Positions 9,030 to 18,986 of a stretch of 64,000 nt of DNA are shown here, one piece after another. The position numbers and the translations under genes were made by a program. Numbering within the stretch: position 1 is the stretch's first letter; every line of letters starts with the position of its first letter. This DNA comes from Symbiodinium natans (lineage: Eukaryota > Sar > Dinophyceae > Suessiales > Symbiodiniaceae), in contig CAJNDS010000535.1 in the NCBI GenBank assembly GCA_905221605.1, positions 70,001-134,000 on the forward strand. Reading direction: 5' to 3'. The notes under the pieces were generated by a model that did not search any database, was not told the DNA's origin, and saw only the letters and a list, made by a program, of their open reading frames with translations.

Positions 9030-10283
9030 AGGGTTTGGGTCTAGAGGGGTAGGGTTTAGGGTTTAGGGTTAGGGTTTTGGGTTTAGGGTTTGGGGTTTAG
9101 GGTTTAGGGCTTAGGACAAAAAAAGCCCTAAGCCCAAGCCGGAGTTCTCTACACCATATGCCCTGCAACCTTAAGACTGAACCCGATTCCGGAGATGACC
9201 CTAAACCCTAAACCCTAAACCCTAAACCCTAAACCCTAAACCCTAAACCCTGAGGGATCGAGGCTGCCCTGCTGAGGTGTTAAGCCGCTAAGCCCCGTTG
9301 TCAAGCTGCGCAGCATGGCAACCACATAGCTTGCTCCCAATTTAGTTTTAAAACGCCCAGAAACAGGACTTGGGGTTTAGGGTTTAGGGTTTAGGGTTTA
9401 GGGTTTAGGGTTTAGGGTTTAGGGTTTAGGGTTTAGGGTTTAGGGTTTAGGGTTTGGGGTTTAGGGTTCAGGCTTTGGGGCGCAGCGTCGCTTGGAGAGC
9501 GTGAGCGGAGGTACTCTTATGCCCCTTCCGCCCTGCAAAACACTGTGTATTGCTGGGGTTAGGGTTTGCTTCCCTAAACCCTAAACCCTAAACCCCAAAC
9601 CCTAAACCCTAAACCCTAAACCCTAAACCCCAAATCCTGGGCCCTAAACCCCCTAGACCCTTCAGCTCTTAGTCCGAAACCCTATGCTGGGCTGCTTGGA
9701 AACCTAGCTTAGGGCTGCGGCACCCCCGTTCTTCGAAGTTGCTTTTGAGGAACTTAAAGGTTGTTTAGGGCTTAGGGTTGAGGGTTTAGCGTTTAGGGTT
9801 TAGGGTTTAGGGTTTAGGGACATGGGTATATGGATTTTTCCGTGCATGTGTGTGTGTGTGTGTTATGTACCACAAGATGGATATGTGGCAAATGATGTCG
9901 TTTCATTCTTTTGGTAACATAACCCCAAACCCCAACACCTGAGGCCTAAACAGCAACCCTGCTGTAAATGCTTCAGCATTTGAGCTTGCCAGCTAAACCC
10001 AAAATTCAAAAACCCTATTAACCCTAAACCACTAAGTTTGTGCCCTGACAGGCTTCCCGTAGTATACTCCGTACCTGAACCCTTCCCTTCTAGAGAATCT
10101 TGAGCAGGGGGTCCCAAAGCCCTAGAGTCCTCTAAGCCCGAGTTTTTCGGGTTTCCGTTTCAGGGTTTAGGGTTTAGGCTTTTTATGGTCCTAAACCCTA
10201 AACCCTAAACCCTAAACCCTAAACCCTAAACCCTAAACCCTAAACCCTGTCCAGGGTTTAGGCAGAACCCTCATCTGTCCCCT
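9030..10283. repeat. ITS mosaic, part 3
   Basis: TTTAGGG tracts at about 9030-9115, 9370-9470 and 9780-9820, and CCCTAAA tracts at about 9198-9251, 9571-9640 and 10190-10249. A (GT)n run lies at about 9848-9863. A short piece near 9480-9512 (reading AQRRLESVSGG before gtactc) may be exonic. 9825-10180 holds no gene I can support. Confidence 0.8.
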
Positions 10284-10400
10284 GACTGGCAACGAAACCA
10301 AGCCGGAAAGCCCAGGCTCATTCCAGCGGAGGCGGCCGCCCGATTGCAGAGATTTGGGCCGAGCTTCCGTTTTGGGGTCTATTTAGGGTTTAGGGTTTAG
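10284..10400 (+). CDS. Coding piece running into TTTAGGG, unknown
   Basis: The + frame reads DWQRNQAGKPRLIPAEAAAR then LQRFGPSFRFG and terminates at TAG 10398-10400 inside a TTTAGGG tract. An alternative frame (QAHSSGGGGRPIAEIWAEL) is also open, so the frame is uncertain. Partial, no start codon. Confidence 0.3.
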   Translation, partial: DWQRNQAGKPRLIPAEAAARLQRFGPSFRFGVYLGFRV

Positions 10401-10999
10401 GGTTTAGGGTTTAGGGTTTAGGGTTAGGAAACCCTAAACCCTAGACCCTAAACCCTACACCCTAAACCCATGCAGGAAACCCTGAACCGTTCACCCGGCT
10501 CCGGGCTCCTTGAGTCCCCTCTGAGGTTCCTAAAGGCTTCAGGTTTAGGGTTTAGGGTTTAGAGTTTAGGGTTTAGGGTTTAGGGTTTAGGGTTTAGGGT
10601 TTAGGGTAAGCCCTTAAACCCTCAATGCGAAACTTGATCCCTTCCGCTCCCAAACCCTAATTTTCCACCCTGAACCCAGAAGCCTCAAAGCTCCTGGGTT
10701 TGGGGCGTAGGGTGTACAGCCGCACATATCAAGAACGTACCGCGGCAGTTATTTCAACCCGCTTACCCCCTAAACCCTAAACCCTAATAAACCCTAAACC
10801 CTGCAGCCAGAACCCCGAACGCCTCAGAAACAGGAGAATCGACTCCCTGAACTCACAGGGGTTTCAGGGCGCCGCAGGCTCTGGTTAGGGTTTAGGGTTT
10901 AGGGTGTAGGATTTAGGGTTTGGGGTTTGGGGTTTAGGGTTTAGGGTTTAGGGTTTAGGGTTTAGGGTTTATAAGGTTTAGGGACCTTAAAACTTCAAA
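10401..10999. repeat. ITS mosaic, part 4
   Basis: TTTAGGG tracts at about 10383-10430, 10540-10608 and 10885-10975; a short CCCTAAA tract at 10768-10802. The piece 10803-10880 is GC-rich and open in one frame but too short to call. Confidence 0.8.
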
Positions 11000-11250
11000 A
11001 GCCCGACTTGCGACCTCCCGGAAGCCAAGACCCTGGAGCTTGCCGTGTTCGCAAGCAACAAGGAAGCCCACAGCGAAGCGATCACGTTGAAAGAGCAGCT
11101 GGGCGAGGAGCAGCACGTTCGCATCATCTTGCGGGAGGAGGCATCGACATGGAAGACCCGCTACCAGGAGGTGTGCAGCCGACCGTCGATCCCGCCGACG
11201 CCGGCGTTGAGGCGCGCAGGGCAGGCCGGTAGCAGCGTCAGTTTCAGCGT
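11000..11250 (+). CDS. Coiled-coil coding piece, unknown protein
   Basis: The + frame reads DLPEAKTLELAVFASNKEAH, SEAITLKEQLGEEQHVRIIL, then REEASTWKTRYQEVCS and a Pro-rich tail. The Glu/Lys/Leu-rich region of about 50 residues is typical coiled coil. It has no ATG and its frame ends in CCCTAAA repeats as LNPKP-stop, so the true 3' boundary lies before about 11250 or the gene is broken there. Myosin-tail or kinesin-like rods are possible sources but nothing identifies a family. Confidence 0.45.
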
Positions 11251-13180
11251 CAGTGTCAGAACCCTAAACCCTAAACCCTAAACCCTAAACCCGAAACCCT
11301 AAACCCTAAACCCTGTGCTCTTTCAGTCAAACTCGAAACCCTGAGACGAGGGTTAAGGTTCAAGGTTTCCCTTAAGCCCTTACTCCTAGGACCGCTCAGC
11401 TTCCCCTATAAGCCCCTTAAAACCAAAAACAGCACCCTTTTGATTCCCAAATTACTCTTGGGGTCTGGATCACTAAGCTAAACCCCCCTAAACCCTCCAG
11501 ATTCGACCCTTGAGAAAACCTCAGGGATTAAGCGCAAAAGCCCAAGTCTCTGAGTCTCCACAATCCAAAACTCTCATCCCTAAACCCTAAACCCTGAACC
11601 CCAAACCCTAAACCCTAAACCCCAAACCTTAAACCTTAAACCTTAAACCCTCAACCCTAAACCCTAAACCCTAAACCCTAAACCCTAAACCCTAAACCCT
11701 AACCCTAAACCCCAAAAGCCACTTAAAGCCAAGGAGTCCTCGCCCAGTCCATCCAATGCAGAGCGCCCGAGGCTTGTCCCTGGATTGAGGACTCATAGGA
11801 TTTAGGGTTTAGGGTTTAGGGTTGGGATTAGGGTTTAGGGTTTAGGGTTTAGGGTTAGGGTTTAGGGTTTAGGGTTTAGGGTTTAGGGTTTAGGGTTTAG
11901 GGTTTAGGGTTTAGGGTTTAGGGTTTAGGGTTTAGGGTTTAGGGTTTAGGGGGTTTAGGGTTTAGGCGGTTTAGGGTTGCGGGGTTTAGGGTTTAGGGCT
12001 TAGGGTCCTTTGGGCTAGAAGGGTACTCTTTCTATCATGATGAGAAAGGAGTTTTGGGTCCTCTTTAGAGTTCAGGGTTTATAGGGGTCCTGGGCAAGCC
12101 TAAACCCCAAATCCTGAAAACTGTCCTTCAAGCAGCCAAACCTCCCCGGCCTACAGCCTAAACCATGACAACCCCAAACCTGCACAAGCTCTGCGCTTGA
12201 CTTCTTGCCTCCTAAGCCCCCCGAAATCTTGGAATCTTGGAACGTGCAGGGTAGAGGGTTTTTGGGTTCAGCCCAAAACCCAAACCCTAAACCCTAAGCC
12301 CTAAACCCTAAACCCTCCCAAAACCCACCATCTCCGCCGCCCCGACCCAGGTCAGCCCGAACCATACATTTTCCTAAGGCCTAGACTCTCCATAACCCCA
12401 GAGGTACACCCCAAATTGTCGTAATCTCGCAAGCTTCAACTCTCGCACTCAACTTTCGTAAGCCCTAATCAAGCCACAAGCCCTAAACCCTAAACCCTAA
12501 ACCCTAAATCCTAAACCCTAAACCTGAACCCTAAACCCTAAGGCTCTAAGCCCTGAACCCTGAGAGAGCTTGATGTGTTGGGCTGTTAGGGTTGAGGGGT
12601 TAAGGGTTTAGCTCTGGCCCCTTAGGGATTTTTTGTTCCTAAACCCTAAACCCTAAACCCTAAACCCTAAACCCTCAACCCTAAACCCTAAACCCCAGCA
12701 GCCCAGGACATGTCCTAACGGCACCTTGGCGCAAAGGTTCAAGACCTTTGGGGCGGGAGCCCTGTCATGTTTCGGGTTCAGTTCGTAGGGTTTTGCCCCA
12801 AGCCCTAAACCCTAAACCCTAAAGCCTAAACCCTAAACCCTAAACCCTAAACCCTAAACCCTAAACCCTAAACCTTTTCATGGGTTTAGGCCAGCCCTAG
12901 ACCCTAAACCCCAAACCCTAAATCTTTGAAGAACGGCTTCGGTCGAGGCACGACTCATAGGGTTGTTAAGGGAGGGGGGCCTACTTAATCTTAAGGGAAG
13001 CTTAGGGAGCCTCAGGGAGTAGTGGGGAGTAGAGGGTTTTTTTTGGGTTACATACCCTCCTTGAACCCCCCACCCTTAAGAACCCTATAGTCAACCCAAA
13101 ACGGCCCAAAACCCTCAACCCTCAACCCCTCAACCCTCAACCCTAAACCCTAAACCCTAAACCCATCATCGGGGGAGTTT
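11251..13180. repeat. ITS mosaic, part 5
   Basis: CCCTAAA tracts at about 11256-11312, 11578-11715, 12270-12315, 12478-12545, 12638-12695, 12800-12873 and 13137-13165; TTTAGGG tract at 11800-12003. CCCTCAA variants occur at 13105-13145. Small non-repeat pieces (for example 11742-11790, ending SARGLSLD-stop after atgcag) may be exon scraps. No gene supported. Confidence 0.8.
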
Positions 13181-13320
13181 TCGCCCCCGCATGTTGAAAG
13201 ATCTCGCGCGTGGGCCGAGGCTGCCAGCGCCCGGTGGCCCGTGGCTTTGGCATCTGCTGCCGCACCTGCAACCTTTCAAACGGCGTCCTGGCCGGCTTAA
13301 GGGTTCGATGCTTAAGAGGG
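13181..13320 (+). other. GC-rich coding-like piece, frame ambiguous
   Basis: Two + frames are open. One reads RPVARGFGICCRTCNLSNGV with a Cys-Cys-x2-Cys cluster after gctgccag; the other reads PPHVERSRAWAEAASARWPV and stops at TAA. The first is more distinctive. Exon scrap or relic, unknown function. Confidence 0.3.
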
Positions 13321-13689
13321 TTTAGGATTTAGGGTTTAGGGTTTAGGGTTCAGGGTTTAGGTTTTAGGGTCCCAAAACCCTAAGCCTGAAACGCCAAGCC
13401 CAAGATCCCCTACATCAGATCTCCCCTAAAGCTTGACGCTATCCCTATACACCCCGAACCTGAACAATCCGGGCTACCTTTAACCAGTGCTGTGGAATCC
13501 ATGAGCTTAAGCTTAAAGCCAACCCCCTTGCTTCTAGCCTAAGCCCCTCGTTCCTCAACCCTGAACCCTAGACCCCATTCCTAAGCCCCCCCAAGCCCCT
13601 AAAACCCGAAGCCCCTAAACCAAAAACCCTAAACCCCAAACCCTAAACCCTAACCCTAAACCCTAAACCCTAAACCCTAAATCCTCGGC

Positions 13690-13729
13690 CCTTGCGCTCA
13701 AGCCCCCCAAGCTTTGGCGGCCAGTGCAG
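13690..13729 (+). other. Possible exon end with canonical donor
   Basis: The frame ALKPPKLWRPVQ runs to cagtgcag|GTAAGC, a textbook 5' splice site (GT at 13730). The upstream border is lost in CCCTAAA repeats. Short, so moderate support only. Confidence 0.3.
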
Positions 13730-13802
13730 GTAAGCGCCACGGCCCGGTTTGCGACAGCCGCACCTGGGCTGGTTAGGTGGTGGGAGTGTGGGTTGTGTAG
13801 AG

Positions 13803-13955
13803 GTTTTGGGGTTTTGGGGTTTAGGGGTTTAGGGTTTAGGGTTTAGGGGTTTTGGGGTTTTGGGGTTTTGGGGTTTTGGGGTTTTGGGGTTTTGGGGTTT
13901 TGGGGTTTTGGGGTTTAGGGTTTTGGGGTTTTGGGGTTTTGGGGGTTTTGGATTT
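13803..13955 (+). repeat. TTTTGGGG array (ciliate-type telomere motif)
   Basis: About 15 TTTTGGGG octamers form two runs separated by a few TTTAGGG units. TTTTGGGG is the telomere unit of Oxytricha/Euplotes-type ciliates, but here it sits inside TTTAGGG arrays and is best seen as a locally amplified variant. The frame over it translates as FWGFGVLG-type low-complexity text and is not a gene. Confidence 0.85.
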
Positions 13956-14690
13956 AGGGTTTAGGGTTCAGGGGGCCTTTGAGTCGGATTCTACCGTTCG
14001 ATGCCATTGCCCAAAGCCGTGGGGCCTGAACCTCGCACCCTTCCCTGACCTTCACACGCAACGTCTTGTCAGTGAAGAGGGACGCTCTAAACCCGACTGG
14101 GGGGGCGGGGGTTGTTCTACAAGGACTTGGGAAACGAGTCCCTTAACCAGGGGCAGCCTTATACTATCATAGGAGGTCTGAAGGTTTTTAGGACAGACAT
14201 TTTGAACCCTAAACCCTACGTAAACCCTAAACCCTAAACCCTAAACCCTAAACCCTAAACCCTAAACCCTAAACCCCAAACCCTAAACCCTAAACCCTAA
14301 ACCCTGCACTTCCAACTTTTTGCAAGCAAGGCTGCGAGGCGCGGGCACAAGTCCCCGCGGCTGAAGCAGGCACTGGGACGTTCGGTGCTCTGATCTTGGG
14401 GTTTAGGGTTTGGGGTTTGGGGTTTAGGGTTTAGGGTTTAGGATTTAGGGTTTAGGGTTTAGGGCTTGCGGTGACAACTTTAAAAATATGTGGAGGGCCG
14501 CCAACCACAAATCCAATCGGAGGCAGTATGAGGCACCAGTTTAATTCCGGATGTTTAGGCTACGGAGGTTAAGTTGGGGGGTTGGGCCATTTGGACGACT
14601 TAGGGCTTTCCACCCCCAACCCAACCCTAAGGCCCCCTAGGGTTTAGGGTTTAGGGTTTAGGGTTTAGGTTTAGGGTTTAGGGTTTAGGG
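13956..14690. repeat. ITS mosaic with one coding scrap
   Basis: CCCTAAA tract 14205-14306, TTTAGGG tracts 14399-14467 and 14637-14690. At 14328-14393 the + strand reads KAARRGHKSPRLKQALGRSV and stops at TGA, a basic exon-like scrap without start. 13975-14190 is open on + but composition is not informative. Confidence 0.6.
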
Positions 14691-15702
14691 TATTATTCAC
14701 CTTTTCTCAAATACCAAACCAGTCAATCCGATGGAATCTTCCTGGCGATATGACTAAAAGACTAAAGCACCAGAAAAGGATGACAGGGAAATATAACCTT
14801 GGAAACACTTGTAATAAGACTTTCAGGAATTTACAGCGGAAATATATTGTCTACAGGAGTTGTTTAGATAATTACATCGTTTTATTACATGTACTTTATG
14901 AACGAATAAAGATAACAAAATGCCCCCCCCAAGAATAATCATATTTCAATGAAGACAAGTAGCTTCGTTTATGCGGTTCGTTAATATTATTCTGCTCGCC
15001 AGTTAACAAAGCTAAACATTCATACTATTAAGCGGGCACAGTATGAATAAGGTTTTTGTACGGGCCTTTCATCACTCTCTCTCTTTTACTTTTATTTGGA
15101 GAGCGAACAACGCCCCTCGAAAATAAGAAAGCAAAGAAACGTCCATACGAGTGCTAGTTTTGCTCTCTTTTCTATTCATCTTTTCATACCCCCTTCATTT
15201 CATTATGGCCAAGCGAAAGGAATACGAATGAAATGACGCTTTATATACGTTGTGGTTTTTATAAGTTGTGTAGGGTTTTCTAGGATGGTCGAGGCCCAGA
15301 TATCACACATTATATAATTTTTCCTTCAGACTTAGAACTTAAAAACAAAAAAGTCGAGAAAATATGGGTTCCGGCGCCCCAGGAAACCCTAAAATTCATA
15401 ATAAAACAACTATGTATAAAAAATCTAAAGCCTATTTTACGTCAGCACAGAAGGAAACTTTATAGAATTTTGTGATTTTCGGGTCTTTTGGCATTTACAT
15501 GTGTAAAATTGGTCAAGCTTTCATTTTTTGATCAATTTTTATCTAAAATGTATATAAGAATGTCACAAAATTTATAGGTTCTGGAACAACTTTATAGCAT
15601 TTATAAAGTTACTACTTATATATACATATATACAGAAGAGGATTTCCCACACTATACATAGAGGTGCTACGTACATAGGGGGTTATATAGGGGAAGAAGC
15701 CA
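14691..15702. other. AT-rich, ITS-free island
   Basis: About 1 kb of clearly AT-rich DNA without telomeric units, bounded by TTTAGGG tracts on both sides. It contains one 62-codon ORF with ATG (14750-14938, Lys/Tyr-rich, MTKRLKHQKRMTGKY), and long AT stretches. Composition differs sharply from all neighbours. It could be organelle-derived or a distinct mobile insert; I recognise no organellar gene, tRNA or rRNA in it. Confidence 0.5.
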
Positions 15703-16028
15703 CCGTTGAGGGTTTAGGGTTTAGGGTTTTGGGTTTAGGGTTTAGGGTTTAGGGGTTTAGGGCTTTCGGGGTTTAGGGGTTTAGGGGTTTAGGGTTTAGG
15801 GGTTTAGGCTTCTAGGGGTCCCTCCTTATTCGCCTGAATTTTGTTGGGCCATGGCTATGAAGCCCTTTTGAGATTCCAACCCTAAACCCTAAACGCTAAA
15901 CCCTAATGAACCCTAATGAACCCTAATACATCCTAAACGCTAAACCCTAAAAAACCCTTAAAAAACCCTAAGCCCTAAACCCTAAACCCTAGCTCTAAAC
16001 CCTAAAACCCAAAACCCTAAAGCTTCCA
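15703..16028. repeat. ITS mosaic, part 6
   Basis: TTTAGGG tract about 15703-15815 (with TTTAGGGG variants) and degenerate CCCTAAA, CCCTAATGAA and CCCTTAAAAA units about 15878-16020. No gene. Confidence 0.8.
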
Positions 16029-16124
16029 GACGTGGCTCCGGCCGCCAGCAGCAGCGCTGCCTCGTGCGAAGGCGACGAGGATGACGAGGAGGACCAGAAC
16101 CCTGAAACCCTTTCCGGGTTTTAG
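16029..16124 (+). CDS. Acidic coding piece read through into ITS
   Basis: After agcttccag the + strand reads DVAPAASSSAASCEGDEDDE then EDQNPETLSGF and stops at TAG 16122-16124. The Ser/Ala then Asp/Glu-rich composition is protein-like low complexity. The last residues come from telomere-like bases, so the coding border is probably near 16100. Partial, unknown. Confidence 0.35.
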   Translation, partial: DVAPAASSSAASCEGDEDDEEDQNPETLSGF

Positions 16125-16469
16125 GGTTTCATGAAAGTTTAGGGTTTAGGGTTTAGGGCTACCCTACAGACCCTTAGCCCTAAAACCAGGGTTTAGGGTC
16201 TAGGGCTTCGGCCCAGGGAATACGGATCCGATGGCTAGAACGCGTCGCCAAAGGTTCAGAAGGCTTTCAGGCTTTTTTCTGGGACTTTAGACTTCAGTGG
16301 TTTAAGTGTTTAGGGGTCTAGGGGTTTTAGGAGTTTAAAGTTTAGGGTGTAGGGTTTAGGGTTTAGTGTTTAGGGTTCAGGGTTCAGGGTTTAGGGTTTG
16401 CTTTTAGCTAGTGGTCCCTAAACCCCAAACCCCCATAATCCAGGGCCCCGGTGGTACCTGTAGTCCCCT

Positions 16470-16548
16470 GTCTTTGCGGGCTGCCTGATGGTGCCACTCA
16501 GCAACAAAGCATACCATGCTGCACGGAATCTACTATGCCCAGAACCCC
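16470..16548 (+). CDS. Coding piece, unknown protein
   Basis: One + frame reads SPVFAGCLMVPLSNKAYHAA then RNLLCPEP before telomere-like sequence. Hydrophobic then polar, protein-like. Another frame is open but poorer. Partial. Confidence 0.3.
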
Positions 16549-16770
16549 AAACCCAGGGTTTAGGGTTTAGGGTTTAAACCCTAAACCCGACTCCCAAAAC
16601 GCCAACCTCAATCCATGAACCCCTAAACCCTAAACTCCAAACAAACCGTGAACGGTACTTGAGTCAACACCGTGTTGTCGCCTTCCTTGCTGGTTTTTGG
16701 GCATGTTCAGTGCTCAAGCCCCTACTCGGCGCAAACCCCCACTTTAGGGTTTAGGCTTTAGGGTTTAGGG

Positions 16771-16878
16771 TTGGGATGCTCCCCCTTGTCCTAACAGTCC
16801 TTAGTGGGGATTACAATGCGGTGTACCGTAATCCCTGTTAAGCATTAAGGACTGTTTGGATAACGGGGAACATCCCAA
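16771..16878. mobile_element. Fold-back (MITE-like) element, TTGGGATG family, second complete copy
   Basis: Arms TTGGGATGCTCCCCCTT and GGGGAACATCCCAA pair, with internal TAACAGTCCTTA and TAAGGACTGTT, matching 6437-6530. It is inserted in TTTAGGG DNA, so target duplication is hard to define. No coding capacity. Confidence 0.6.
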
Positions 16879-16949
16879 CTTTTAGGGTTTACGGTTTAGG
16901 GTTTAGGGTTTGAGGTCGTCTTTCTTTGTTTACAGCCTCATGAGGGTTG

Positions 16950-17811
16950 TACCCTAAACCCTAAACCCTAAACCCTAAACCCTAAACCCTAAACCCTAAA
17001 CCCTAAACCCTAAACCCTAAACCCTGAAAACCCTAAACCCTAAACCCTAAACCCTAAACCCTAAACCCTAAACCCTAAACCCTAAACCCTAAACCCTAAA
17101 CCCTAGACCCTAGACCCTAGACCCTAAACCCTAACCCTAAGCCCTGAGCCCTAAACCCTAAACCCTAAACCCGTCTAAGGGCTCGGGGGACGTGCTTTGG
17201 CTTGCCAGGAGCTGTGTCCTGTGAGCTTGCACGGGTGCATCGGGCGAGTTCAGTTGTAGCCCACATGAAGCCCCTAAAAGCCCAATTGAACCCCAAGAAG
17301 CAAAATCCTAAACCTCAAACGTAAACCTAAACCCTGAACCCTAAACCCTCAATCCCCAAGACCCTGAACCCCTGTTAGCCCCCGTTACCCCTTAAGCCTC
17401 TGAACCCTTTTAGCTCCGAAACCCTTCAATCCCTTAACACCTCACGACAAGCGCTAAGCCCTCACCCTAAACCCTAAACCCTAAACCCTAAACCCTAAAC
17501 CCTAAACCCTAGACCCTAGACCCTAAACCCTAAACCCTAAACCCTAAACCCTCCCAGCGGGTTCACCTGCAGGGATGGCCGGTGTCGGTATTTACAGGGT
17601 TTTTGTGGCTCCGGTGTCGGGGCACGCTAGGTTTTGGAGCGTTCAGCCAGAGTCTTGAGCCTTCATGCTGTATCCCAGACCCTAACCCCTAAACCCTGAA
17701 GCCTAGAGCCAAAAGAAGCTCTCGAAAGCTTTGTAACAGTGCCTTTATGTAAAGGACTTGTAGTCATGACTCTGGTTGACATGGATTTTCTCCTGTGCGT
17801 TTTTTGCACAG
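16950..17811. repeat. Long ITS and degenerate flanks
   Basis: CCCTAAA tract about 16950-17175 (roughly 30 units with CCCTAGA variants) and about 17464-17555. A scrap after ttgccag at 17210 reads ELCPVSLHGCIGRVQL-stop. 17570-17800 is non-repeat and carries no clear gene before the exon candidate that follows. Confidence 0.8.
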
Positions 17812-18063
17812 CTTGACACACGTCGTGCTTCTGCGACTGGCTGGCTGCAATGGGAATGCATTCTCTGCCTCAGCGGCTTTCTGGCAAGTTCCGCTGTACG
17901 AGCTGGAGTCATTCCACTTTGTGCCGTCCATGTTCAGTGGTGGAGACGCAGTGCTGCAGTTGGTACAGAGGCTCATTATCTTGCCTGGTCGTGGATACTT
18001 ATGTTTCCAAGCACTATGTGATCACCTTCCTCGGCTTTCCAGCGCGTGGTTGACTTACAGAAG
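17812..18063 (+). CDS. Candidate internal exon, hydrophobic protein
   Basis: Acceptor-like ttttttgcacag precedes a 252-bp open stretch that can end at cagaag|GTGATT, so length is a multiple of three. In the best frame it reads LTHVVLLRLAGCNGNAFSAS, AAFWQVPLYELESFHFVPSM and later LQLVQRLIILPGRGYLCFQA. A second open frame starts MTWIFSCAFF but is less convincing. No family recognised. Confidence 0.35.
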
Positions 18064-18193
18064 GTGATTTTGTGGCAGCTGCTTTGCACATTCTGCTGGG
18101 GCGTTTGTCACGGTGGCTGCATCAAAGATGTGTAATTACAAGGACCTCTACCTGTACCTGTCGCTGCAGCGCAACAGAGCTCGCTAGAAAACG

Positions 18194-18201
18194 ATGCCAT
18201 T

Positions 18202-18235
<34 letters not shown>

Positions 18236-18270
18236 CCCCTTCCCCCCCCCCCTCCCCCCAAAAAAAAAGT
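18194..18270 (+). repeat. C-rich homopolymer tract
   Basis: A long C run with a few T interruptions, followed by an A run. Frames across it give poly-proline and are artefacts. Confidence 0.9.
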
Positions 18271-18850
18271 CCAAAGGAAAAACAGCCAAGTAGTAGCGAC
18301 GAAACGCAGACCCTGCAAACCGTCGCAAAGTAGGATTTTTGAAATAAGGTGCATTCACCTACACACCAGGCCAGGGATCAGTAGCGTCATAGGAAAATGG
18401 CATGCAGGCCACACTATTCTCCAGCCCTAAGCCCTGAGCAACAAGCAGTGTCTGCACCTCAGCTGCGCTTAAACCCGAAAAAGTGTCCCTTAAACCCTGG
18501 CCCTAAACCCTAAACCCTAAACCCTAAACCTTAAACCCTAAACCCTAAACCCTGAGTAGAGTGCTCAACTCCCCGATGGTGGCAGGGCTCCACATAGGTG
18601 CCCATGCGGCCACGGAAGGCCAAAGATGCCAACACCGCTGCTTAGGGTTTAGGGTTTAGGGTTTAGGGTTTCGGAACCAACAGTTGGCGGATTCCAGGTC
18701 CTGCTGATGCTTCTAGTTGCCTGGGAGTTTGCAGCTTAGGGCCTCTAGGGGGGAAGTGATGTTGACAGAAACTAAGGGTAGTTCCATGGGATTCATGGGC
18801 CCTTGGTGGGTTTAGGGTTTACGGTTCAGGGATTGGGGTTTAGGGTTTAG
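18271..18850. repeat. Low-repeat DNA then ITS
   Basis: 18271-18480 is unique sequence without a supported gene. CCCTAAA tract about 18500-18555; TTTAGGG at 18640-18670. Around 18560-18640 one + frame reads VLNSPMVAGLHIGAHAATEG and enters TTTAGGG, a possible exon scrap. Confidence 0.6.
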
Positions 18851-18986
18851 GGTAGTTTCATGGGCCTTCAATATGGCCCTTACCCTCTCTAAAGAGTTCT
18901 GAAGTATGGGCTCCTGGAGTTGTATGTTGTATATGGTATATAAAGGGTATATAAGGGGTCCCCTTTCAAGGGACTATGTAACTACC
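18851..18986. mobile_element. Fold-back element, GGTAGTT family, uninterrupted copy
   Basis: Ends GGTAGTTTCAT and ATGTAACTACC are inverted repeats; inner parts (gggccttcaatatgg and tcaagggac) extend partial pairing. It is the uninterrupted relative of 5459-5677. Non-coding. Confidence 0.5.
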
